From an uncultured Bacteroidales bacterium (GTDB lineage: Bacteria > Bacteroidota > Bacteroidia > Bacteroidales > Paludibacteraceae), in NCBI GenBank assembly GCA_903830915.1, contig CAIKVR010000302.1, positions 1 to 52,382 on the forward strand: a stretch of 52,382 bases of DNA. Direction: 5' to 3'. Each line of letters starts with the position of its first letter. The stretch's first letter is position 1. A program made the translations under genes and the position numbers. Of the stretch, positions 45,419 through 52,382 are shown one piece after another. The notes under the pieces are model-generated. The model did no database searches, was not told where the DNA came from, and was given only the letters and a program-made list of their open reading frames with translations.

Positions 45419-48400
45419 ATGAAAACAAAAAGATTACTCAATTCTTTTTTAAGGGTGAAGGCGTTTACAGCCTTTACTCTTTTTGTGCTGTTTGCCAGCG
45501 CAATGACTAACTCACTGAGTGCCCAGACTTACACTCACATTTGGAAAGGTGGTTCTGGCGATTGGGCTACACTCAGTAACTGGTACGATGGAACTGGATC
45601 TGCTCAGGCCGCTGCACTTCCGGTAGCTGGAAGTGTTGTGAAAATCATTACTGGAACTTGTACAATTAACAGTGGAACAACTGCTTTGGGACATGTTTTT
45701 ATTGGAAATACAGATGCTTCTACTCAGGGTAAATTGGTTATTGCCTCAGGAGGTACCCTAACATCTTCTGCTGCAGGTAATAGCTTGACTAATGGTGCTC
45801 TTGTAATTAACGGTGGTATTCTGGAAAATAATGGAACGTTGAATGTGACACAAACAGCATTAACAACTGGTTATTGTATTCGTCTGGAAAATCCATCCAC
45901 TGCCCCAACTGGTGCGTGGGGTATGTTTGGAGATGGCTCAACAACGGGTAAAGGAGCAGTAAATTTAACTCTAAGTGGTGCAACTGTTACATCAGGTGGT
46001 CTTGTACTATTTAATAATAGTAATACAGGGTCGAATGCACCTTTAGTTGAATTGAATAATCCAACTCTATCTATCCCAAGCAACGCAACTGGTATTACTG
46101 CAATAAACGTAACAGCAGCCTGTAATGGAAAGATTGGTGGCTCAGGGGTTACGTTGGGTAGTGTAGCTACCGGTGTGGCAGCTGGTATATTACTTCAAAA
46201 TGGGGGTGGAAGTAATTTAACGATCAATTCGGGTACCACCCTTACACTTTACTCACTCACAGGTAATACAGCTAAAGCGTTATATCTTTTTTTCAGTACT
46301 GGTGGTGGCTCATTTACAAACAATGGTACTATAAACGTTAGTGGACCGATTGCCGGTGGTATAAACTTAACTAATAGTAAGTCAACAGGGACAAACGACC
46401 TTTCGTTTACCAATAACGGTACTATCAATATGAATGTGGCGATATCCGCTACTTTTGCCGGAGTTTTGAATTTACCAACTCAAGCTGCGAATGGTACCAA
46501 TACGAATACAATAACCAATGCAGGAAGAATGACTTTGGTGAATACTAGTGCTGTTGCTAGCACAGGTTACTGTTTGTACACTGGTAATACTAGTTATACT
46601 TCAGGATCATTGTTGTCAACAATAACTAACAGCGGAACATTTGAGTTGAATGGTACTTTAACTAGTACGGGAGGTGCAGCAGGTAGACTGACGATTAACA
46701 ATAATAACAACGGAACTTTTATTCTCAATCCACCAACAACTGGGGCTTGTTTAGATAAAACGGTGTTTAATAATAATAGTGGCGGTATTTTGGATTGTAA
46801 AACAGCATCTATTAGCTCAGGTTCAGGCTATGTGGTATCAATAAAAGCGGGTTCTACCCTAAAAACGGCACATCAATTCGGTCTGACTTGTCTTTCAGGG
46901 TCAGGTGCTGTAACTGAGGCTGGAGCCAATTATGAATTTAATGGGGCAGTAGCTCAAACCACCGGTGCACTTCTTACAGCTGCAAATAATATCAACATTA
47001 CAAACACCTTAGGTGTAACGTTAGCCGCTTCTGCTACCATTTCGGGAACATTGACCGTTCCTACCAGTGGAACTTTGGCAACCGGTGCGTTTGCTTTAAC
47101 AAATAATGGTACGGCAAATATCAATGGTACTTTCCGTATTGATCAATCGGGCAGTGCAGCCGGTTCGGGAACATGGAATTATGGTTCGGGTGGCACATTG
47201 ACGTTTAATAATACTACAGGATCATTTAGTGTGAGTGGCACTCCGGTATTTTGGCCAACAACTAACGGTCCTGTAAATGTGACTGTAACTGGTGCCGGTG
47301 GTATAACCATGGGTATAGCTCGCACAGTGAGTGGATATATCAGTGCTTCGGCACCTATTGTAGGTGCAGGTAACTTTACTATTAATGGAACACTCCAACT
47401 CAATTCTGGAGGAAGTGTGGACGCTGCACCAACTTATGGAAGCAGTTCATTATTGAAATATAATACTGGTACGACCTATGACCGTTATAAAGAACTTGAT
47501 ACAACTACTCCTGCTAACATACAGCTTAGTAACAATACAACATTGAACTATCCAAACGGGGCTTCAGTAGCTCGCACACTAACAGGTAACTTGACTGTTG
47601 ATGCCGGCTCTTCATTGTATATGGATTATAACAGTATTGGAATGAATCAACCCTTATCCGTGAATGGAAACGTAACACTGAATGGTAACTTATCATTAGG
47701 AGATGCAATTGGTGGAGATTTAAATGTAGGTGGAAACTGGACACGTGCAGCCTCTGGTTCAACTTTTACTGATCATTCTCGTGCTGTTACATTTAATGGA
47801 ACAGGCTCTCAAACCATTTCTAATACAGGTGGCGAAACATTTGCTTATCTGACTGTTACAAAACCATCAGGGATTTTGACTTTAAACAATAATACAACAG
47901 TTAATAATAATTTAGTAATAAACTCAACATCAGCAGTTACACTTAGTTTTGGAAAAACATTAGCCGTTACAGGAAATTTTACAATTAATAGTACTTCAAG
48001 TGGCACAGGTACATTTGTAAATAATGGTACTACTACTGTTACCGGAACTACTTCCGTAAACCAGTACCTTGCTTCTGCCCGAAACTGGTACATTTCTTCG
48101 CCAGTTAACGGAGCTACCACTCCTTCGGGCTACACCGTATACCGATACCGTGAACCGGGTGATAATAGCAGTTATACTAATCCTGCTACTGCCTATTGGG
48201 AAAGTCTTTCCCAGGGAACTACTTTTGAAAACGGACGTGGATATATTGCTTTACCCTCTTCGGGTCCTGTTACGCTTACTTTTGCAGGAGCAATTAATAA
48301 CGGAAATATAACTACCGGCTCACTTACCCGTACCACCAATGCAAGTAAATTAGGATTTAATCTGGTCGGCAACCCATATCCTGCTTTTCTGAATCTTGCA

Positions 48401-49351
48401 ACTATGGATACTACCAAGGTTTTGGGTTCGTTCTGGTTACGTTCAAGAAACTCAGGAGATACTGCATATGATTTTGATACCTATAACATAACTTCTGGTC
48501 TTGGTATTTCAAAAAGTTCTAAATCTGTTACAAGTTACATTCCACCAATGCAGGCTTTTTGGGTGCGTGTAAAGCAAGGTCAAAGTTCTGCAACATTGAC
48601 ATTCAGTAATGCTATGTGTGGTCATAGTAATACATCTAACAATATTTTCCGTGCTCCGTCAAATAGCAACGTAAATCAACAGGCATTGTATTTACAGCTA
48701 TCCAACGGTGTAAATATGGATGAAACAATTTTGGCATTTAACCCGAATGCCTCAAATGGAACAGATGCGTATGATACACCCAAAATGGGTATAAATTCTG
48801 CTTCTATTCCTGAAATTTATACTGTTGTTGCTAACGAGCAGTTGGCAATTAATGGTATGAATTCCATACCATATGATACTGAAATTCCACTTGGTTTCAC
48901 AACCGGGACAGCAGGAACATTTAGTATAATAGCATCCCAGCTTGTAAATTTCGACTCTTCGGTAAACATTTATCTTAAAGACTATAACGATTTGGTAAAT
49001 ACACCAGTTCTACTTACATCTGATGCAGTTTATAATTTTAGTTCAAATGTGACTACAAATAATACCAGCCGCTTTGCACTGTTATTTAAATCACCTTCCG
49101 TGACTACCGAAATAAATCCAACTGAGAAAAACAATATATGGATTTCGGCTCGTAACAGACAAATTGTACTTGAAACTAACTTTACTGGTGAGACTAGCGT
49201 ATCGGTTTACAATGCTGTTGGTCTGAAAATTTGTTCCAATAACTATTCAAAATCAAATGTTCAGTTAGGAACATCATTTGCTCCAGGTGTATATATGGTA
49301 ACAGTAAATAATTCGGGAAAAACCATAACGAAAAAAGTGATTATTGATTGA
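45419..49351 (+). CDS. Very large secreted beta-solenoid repeat protein with T9SS sorting domain
   Basis: A 1310-residue protein. The signal peptide (1-35) is nearly the same as that of the 30614 product. Next comes an IWKGGSGDWATLSNWYDG opening, then hundreds of residues of short Gly/Thr/Asn repeats (NNGTINVSGPI, NSGTTLTLYSL, GTFVNNGTTTVTG). Residues ~850-1190 contain an ARNWYISSPVNGAT and FNLVGNPYPAFLNL region typical of the C-terminal part of Bacteroidota surface proteins. The last ~75 residues (IWISARNRQIVLE to VYMVTVNNSGKTITKKVIID) are a T9SS sorting domain. Cell-surface location is expected. It is monocistronic behind operator copy E. Function unknown. Confidence 0.75.
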   Translation: MKTKRLLNSFLRVKAFTAFTLFVLFASAMTNSLSAQTYTHIWKGGSGDWATLSNWYDGTGSAQAAALPVAGSVVKIITGTCTINSGTTALGHVFIGNTDASTQGKLVIASGGTLTSSAAGNSLTNGALVINGGILENNGTLNVTQTALTTGYCIRLENPSTAPTGAWGMFGDGSTTGKGAVNLTLSGATVTSGGLVLFNNSNTGSNAPLVELNNPTLSIPSNATGITAINVTAACNGKIGGSGVTLGSVATGVAAGILLQNGGGSNLTINSGTTLTLYSLTGNTAKALYLFFSTGGGSFTNNGTINVSGPIAGGINLTNSKSTGTNDLSFTNNGTINMNVAISATFAGVLNLPTQAANGTNTNTITNAGRMTLVNTSAVASTGYCLYTGNTSYTSGSLLSTITNSGTFELNGTLTSTGGAAGRLTINNNNNGTFILNPPTTGACLDKTVFNNNSGGILDCKTASISSGSGYVVSIKAGSTLKTAHQFGLTCLSGSGAVTEAGANYEFNGAVAQTTGALLTAANNINITNTLGVTLAASATISGTLTVPTSGTLATGAFALTNNGTANINGTFRIDQSGSAAGSGTWNYGSGGTLTFNNTTGSFSVSGTPVFWPTTNGPVNVTVTGAGGITMGIARTVSGYISASAPIVGAGNFTINGTLQLNSGGSVDAAPTYGSSSLLKYNTGTTYDRYKELDTTTPANIQLSNNTTLNYPNGASVARTLTGNLTVDAGSSLYMDYNSIGMNQPLSVNGNVTLNGNLSLGDAIGGDLNVGGNWTRAASGSTFTDHSRAVTFNGTGSQTISNTGGETFAYLTVTKPSGILTLNNNTTVNNNLVINSTSAVTLSFGKTLAVTGNFTINSTSSGTGTFVNNGTTTVTGTTSVNQYLASARNWYISSPVNGATTPSGYTVYRYREPGDNSSYTNPATAYWESLSQGTTFENGRGYIALPSSGPVTLTFAGAINNGNITTGSLTRTTNASKLGFNLVGNPYPAFLNLATMDTTKVLGSFWLRSRNSGDTAYDFDTYNITSGLGISKSSKSVTSYIPPMQAFWVRVKQGQSSATLTFSNAMCGHSNTSNNIFRAPSNSNVNQQALYLQLSNGVNMDETILAFNPNASNGTDAYDTPKMGINSASIPEIYTVVANEQLAINGMNSIPYDTEIPLGFTTGTAGTFSIIASQLVNFDSSVNIYLKDYNDLVNTPVLLTSDAVYNFSSNVTTNNTSRFALLFKSPSVTTEINPTEKNNIWISARNRQIVLETNFTGETSVSVYNAVGLKICSNNYSKSNVQLGTSFAPGVYMVTVNNSGKTITKKVIID

Positions 49352-49400
49352 TGATTTTAATAAAAACCTTAATCTGTTTTGTTTACAAACTCATCCCAGC

Positions 49401-49430
49401 CTGCTCCTTCGGGAGTTGGTGGGATTGAGA
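49401..49430 (+). terminator. Weak hairpin after gene 45419-49351
   Basis: CTCATCCCA pairs with TGGGATTGAG with one bulge, around a GC-richer loop containing CTCCTTCGGGAG, which can fold on its own. No T run follows. Confidence 0.4.
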
Positions 49431-49461
49431 AACTTAAAATCAAAAAACTTTAATTTTGAAT

Positions 49462-49632
49462 ATGATGAATACAACTAAAAAACAATACATTGTGCCTCAA
49501 ATTGAGCGTATTGAATTAGACAATGAAATAGCGCTACAATTGGAATCAACTCCACCCAAAGCTCCGGGAGAGGCAAACTTAAAAACTCCGGAGTATTTTA
49601 ATAACTATCCATTTAAGGCGAATTTGGGATAA
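49462..49632 (+). CDS. Small 56-residue peptide of unknown function
   Basis: An ATG-ATG start at 49462/49465 and TAA at 49630 give a 56-residue protein. The first third (KKQYIVPQIERIELDNEIA) is a polar, charged leader-like segment. The rest is Pro/Glu/Lys/Asn-rich (LQLESTPPKAPGEANL). No Cys is present, so a lanthipeptide-like modified product is unlikely. Short proteins beginning K-x-Y-I-x-P-x-I/V are common in Bacteroidales, often beside TPR regulators, and have no known role. A terminator follows 35 bp after the stop, supporting a real transcription unit. It is separated from the next gene by that terminator. Confidence 0.6.
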   Translation: MMNTTKKQYIVPQIERIELDNEIALQLESTPPKAPGEANLKTPEYFNNYPFKANLG

Positions 49633-49666
49633 ACAGATTTATGTTCTCTCTGATTTTTGTAAGGTT

Positions 49667-49706
49667 AGAAAGAATGTTTGTTAAGTCAGGCATTCTTTCT
49701 TTTTTT
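49667..49706 (+). terminator. Intrinsic terminator after the small peptide gene
   Basis: AGAAAGAATG (49667-49676) pairs with CATTCTTTCT (49691-49700), followed by a run of seven Ts. Confidence 0.8.
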
Positions 49707-49743
49707 AAATCAACTTGTTTTTTTAACTCTCAAATCCTTTTTC

Positions 49744-49751
49744 TACTTTTG
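49744..49751 (+). promoter_or_regulatory. -7 box (TACTTTTG) of the TPR regulator gene
   Basis: Matches TAnnTTTG, 28 bp before the ATG at 49780. No convincing -33 box at the normal distance. Confidence 0.4.
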
Positions 49752-49779
49752 ACGCCTTTAAATTTTACCCTTTAGTGCG

Positions 49780-51387
49780 ATGAAACTAACCGACAGATTT
49801 CCCCTTTTTCTTTTTTTTTCTATTGTAATTATAAGCTGTACTAACTCACCCACCGAACTCCAGAAAGCAGAATCACTGATTGAAAGCAAACCCGATTCGG
49901 CCCTGTATATTCTCCAACATATACCCACTACAAAATACAAATCTGACGAAAATAAAGCACTTTTTGGATTGCTAATGACTGAAGCGTTGGATAGATTAAA
50001 ACTTCCCCTCTTACCTGATTCGGTTATTGATTTTTCGCTGAATTATTATCTGAAGCACCCCGATCCTGTTCGATTAGCAAACTGCTATTTGTACAAAGGT
50101 CGAAAATATAAATATGCTTTACAGTATGATAAAGCTTCAAGTTTGTATGTAGAGGGTTTGGAGCTGATTGAGAATAGGAATGAATACTGGTTGTCGGCTA
50201 GATTAAACTTTGATATGGCAGATATTAATAACTATCAAAAAGAATATGCCAAAGCAAGAAATAATTATACCAAAGCATATAATTCGTATCTGAAAGCAAA
50301 ATCTGTGTATTTTGCCAACACAACCTTACTTTCTATCGGAATTACCTATAATCACGAAAAAAAATATCAAGAAGCTCAGAAGTACTTTTACAGGGTATAT
50401 TTCCATACCAGTGATTCACTCACGAAGGGCTTAGCAATACAGAATTTAGGTATCAATTATTATGCCCTGAAACAGTTTGACTCTGCGCAGTATTACCTGA
50501 GAAAATCGATGCCCTTTCCCTATATACAAACCAACAAAGCTATCCGGTATTATTATCTGGCTGATTTGTATTTTGATCTGAACAGCTATGATTCAGCCGT
50601 TTATTATGCCAATCAATCATTCAACTACAAGCCCGATATAATTACCCGGCGTGAATGTTATCGTATACTTGTAAATACCTATAATGCAACAGGAGATATT
50701 TGCAGGTTGAAGAAATCAATGGCAGATTATCAAAACTGTAATGACTCCATTCTAAAAATTTATGCTCAACCCAAGGGAAGCTATATTGAAAACCTGCATC
50801 ACACAAAAGCAGAATCTAAACAAAATAAACTGAAACTGTGGATTGTAATTTGCATACTCATTATTTCTATATTCATGTCATACTTGCTGATTAAGCGATT
50901 AAGACGGCATTCTAAGAAAACCATCAAACAAACGGAAGAAAAGCACATCAGGCACAAAGCAGAAATACGGACAGAACCTGTAATTAAGAAAAGAAAAGTG
51001 CTGAAAGACAAAATTAAAAAGATAAAGACTGAGCAAATTCAGGAGAAAAGACCACTAAGCATAGCCGAAAGAGAGTTGCAGGCACGAAAAATCTATGAGA
51101 AATTATTACATCTGAATGATACTGAGTTCTTCTTTCAGGAAATGAATACCTTGTTTAATAATCTGGTCATTAAACTCAGAGCAAGTTATCCGAGCTTAAA
51201 TGACAAAGAATTGTTATGGTGCTGTCTTTATCTGCTTGAAGTTCCTACCCACGACATGCTTATTCTGTTGGAATACAAAACAGATAACAGTCTCAAACGG
51301 ATGAAAAACAGATTGTCCGTGAAAGTCGGTATTGAAAATGCCGGTTTATTGGGTGATCTCTTATTAAAAATTATTTCAGAAGATTAG
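49780..51387 (+). CDS. TPR lipoprotein with transmembrane helix and cytoplasmic C-terminal domain, probable regulator
   Basis: A 535-residue protein. The signal sequence ends in IISC, with a lipobox-like Cys at residue 20; because a later membrane helix exists, true lipidation is uncertain. Residues ~25-320 are TPR-type helices (KYKYALQYDKASSLYVEGL; KKYQEAQKYFYRVYF; KQFDSAQYYLRKS). A transmembrane helix lies at about 350-370 (WIVICILIISIFMSYLLI), followed by a basic coiled linker. The last ~65 residues (LNDKELLWCCLYLLEVPTHD and KRMKNRLSVKVGI) resemble a degenerate LuxR/sigma-4-like helix-turn-helix, a known layout of Bacteroidota membrane-tethered TPR regulators. The codons for the signal peptide contain a run of nine Ts (49811-49819). 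Target genes are unknown. Confidence 0.72.
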   Translation: MKLTDRFPLFLFFSIVIISCTNSPTELQKAESLIESKPDSALYILQHIPTTKYKSDENKALFGLLMTEALDRLKLPLLPDSVIDFSLNYYLKHPDPVRLANCYLYKGRKYKYALQYDKASSLYVEGLELIENRNEYWLSARLNFDMADINNYQKEYAKARNNYTKAYNSYLKAKSVYFANTTLLSIGITYNHEKKYQEAQKYFYRVYFHTSDSLTKGLAIQNLGINYYALKQFDSAQYYLRKSMPFPYIQTNKAIRYYYLADLYFDLNSYDSAVYYANQSFNYKPDIITRRECYRILVNTYNATGDICRLKKSMADYQNCNDSILKIYAQPKGSYIENLHHTKAESKQNKLKLWIVICILIISIFMSYLLIKRLRRHSKKTIKQTEEKHIRHKAEIRTEPVIKKRKVLKDKIKKIKTEQIQEKRPLSIAERELQARKIYEKLLHLNDTEFFFQEMNTLFNNLVIKLRASYPSLNDKELLWCCLYLLEVPTHDMLILLEYKTDNSLKRMKNRLSVKVGIENAGLLGDLLLKIISED

Positions 51388-51768
51388 TTTATTTACCTGA
51401 TTATAGCTGATTATAACACTTTAATTTTCCCCGAATTCCTGCCAACCAACTTCTTAAAACTACCCCGTTTTCGACCGAAATTTTCGTCGAAAAACCCCCT
51501 GTACACCATTTCGTCGCAAAACAAATTATAATTCACAGCATTTCAATAAGTTACAAAATAGCTTTGTACACCTCAAACTAAGCCAAAAATTTGGCACTTC
51601 CTGTTTCCTTGTCCTAATTTTGTCACTCGATCGATCGAAAAATTTTCAAGTAAAAATCAATTAAAACAAAAAGGCAGGTATGAAGTAAATGTAAGAATCA
51701 GAAAAGAATTCATGAGTCTCAATGAATCTTAGATGAATTTCATACAGTGTCTAAAAAATTAGTATTGT
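51388..51768 (+). promoter_or_regulatory. 381-bp intergenic region with palindromes and a promoter
   Basis: No gene seen. It contains an AT-centred near-palindrome TTTTCGAC...GTCGAAAA (51468-51493), a second inverted repeat GCCAAA-AA-TTTGGC (51582-51595) overlapping a possible -33 TTTG (51590-51593), a -7 box TAATTTTG (51615-51622, 21-bp spacer), and a CGATCGATCG run just after it. This leaves a leader of about 140 nt before the ATG at 51769, unusually long compared with other genes here. Confidence 0.5.
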
Positions 51769-52158
51769 ATGAGAATTTCAAAATCGATGCTTTCAAAAAC
51801 CTGTGTTATTACAGGTCTTCTATTAGTATCTCAATTCAGTTTTGCAAGAGATATTATTATCCGAAAGGATGATCAGTCACCGCCACCACAACCCATGCCT
51901 AACCGTACATTTGTTGACACAGATATAGCGCTAACAGCAACGGTAGATAACAGTAATCTGGCTGTTTATTTTGATTGGGCAGTAGGAGAGGCAACCATTA
52001 TAGTTTATGATGAAAACCAGAATGTGGTTTATCAGGCTGTATCAGATATAGATAGTATCCTCGACTTATTTATCCCTTTGGATTGCTGGAGTACAGGAGA
52101 CTATACTATTACAATCAGCTATGGAACAATCAATCTGATTGGTGACTTTCAACTTTAA
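51769..52158 (+). CDS. Small secreted DUF3244-like protein
   Basis: A 129-residue protein with a signal peptide (1-26, ending SFAR). The mature part has a Pro-rich start (QSPPPQPMPNR), then beta strands AVYFDWAVGEATIIVYDENQ, VVYQAV and a closing DYTITISYGTINLIGDF. This closing pattern (YTITI..G...GxF) and the overall length match the DUF3244 family of small secreted Bacteroidales proteins, of unknown function. It follows the TPR regulator on the same strand but has its own promoter and a terminator. Confidence 0.68.
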   Translation: MRISKSMLSKTCVITGLLLVSQFSFARDIIIRKDDQSPPPQPMPNRTFVDTDIALTATVDNSNLAVYFDWAVGEATIIVYDENQNVVYQAVSDIDSILDLFIPLDCWSTGDYTITISYGTINLIGDFQL

Positions 52159-52172
52159 GGAACAATAAACGA

Positions 52173-52226
52173 AGCAGTACAGCCATAAAATATTAACATA
52201 GTGAGCTTATAGCTGGCTGTACTGCT
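52173..52226 (+). terminator. Terminator after the DUF3244-like gene
   Basis: AGCAGTACAGCC (52173-52184) pairs perfectly with GGCTGTACTGCT (52215-52226), 30-nt loop, followed by a short TT run. The stem is strong. Confidence 0.65.
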
Positions 52227-52337
52227 TTAACAAACATTTAAAACTTTTCTTATTTAAAGTAATAATCAATTTAAAAACCAACTAAAATTAAGACTGACAT
52301 CTTAGTTCTTGACTCTTGGTTCAAAAATCTAAAAAGA

Positions 52338-52382
52338 ATGGCAGAATTTAAAATCTCTCTTCAAAAAACACTCACCCACGAA
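52338..52382 (+). CDS. Partial CDS, probable GH108 lysozyme-like protein (5' end only)
   Basis: Only 15 codons are inside the window: MAEFKISLQKTLTHE. The text matches the opening of GH108-type peptidoglycan hydrolases, whose N-terminal helix ends in HEGGY with the catalytic Glu. The Glu that would be catalytic is the last codon visible. Too short for certainty. Confidence 0.4.
   Translation, partial: MAEFKISLQKTLTHE

Overview
The window is a Bacteroidota chromosome segment, most likely order Bacteroidales. The evidence is a SusC/SusD pair, a one-protein hybrid two-component system (HTCS), Ser-type sulfatases with an anaerobic sulfatase maturase, C-terminal sorting domains of the type IX secretion system (T9SS), and promoters with a TAnnTTTG -7 box. 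The genus cannot be fixed from this sequence; the mix of genes and the AT-rich composition would suit a Paludibacter-like anaerobe, which is a guess.

Layout. (1) 1-8.3 kb is housekeeping: a DEAD-box RNA helicase, an ICMT-like membrane methyltransferase, an MBL-fold hydrolase, a TIGR02757 protein, a ferredoxin facing an anaerobic sulfatase maturase, a decayed ORF, tRNA-Ser(CGA), hisIE, an FtsE-like ATPase, a small zinc-ribbon protein and an NAD-dependent epimerase. (2) 8.3-8.97 kb is a non-coding spacer with two strong hairpins and tRNA-like remnants. (3) 8.97-49.4 kb is one large polysaccharide-utilisation locus (PUL). It holds susC and susD; a tightly packed run of N-acetylneuraminate lyase, GH33 sialidase, MFS transporter, beta-helix protein and four Ser-type sulfatases; a second beta-helix protein; three secreted or T9SS proteins; the HTCS regulator; an operon of GH130, MFS, GH32 and a third beta-helix protein; and a 1310-residue repeat protein. 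(4) 49.4-52.4 kb holds a 56-residue peptide gene, a TPR lipoprotein with a cytoplasmic C-terminal regulatory domain, a small secreted DUF3244-like protein and the first codons of a probable GH108 lysozyme.

How it works together (partly inference). SusC/SusD import oligosaccharides. Surface and periplasmic sulfatases, activated by the maturase at 3.8-5.1 kb, remove sulfate. The sialidase releases a nonulosonic acid, which the MFS carrier imports and the lyase cleaves. GH130 and GH32 act on mannoside- and fructoside-type linkages, and the beta-helix proteins are candidate lyases or glycosidases.

The strongest new signal is regulatory. Five promoters in the PUL (ahead of 8970, 27193, 29910, 39125 and 45419) each carry the same two-part element: an ACCCAT-N4-CCC box and a second T-rich box ending in CCC or a close match. 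The boxes start exactly 22 bp apart and end 22-23 bp before the -7 box. This looks like the operator of the in-cluster HTCS, and it ties large T9SS repeat proteins of unknown function into the same regulon as the glycan-degrading enzymes.
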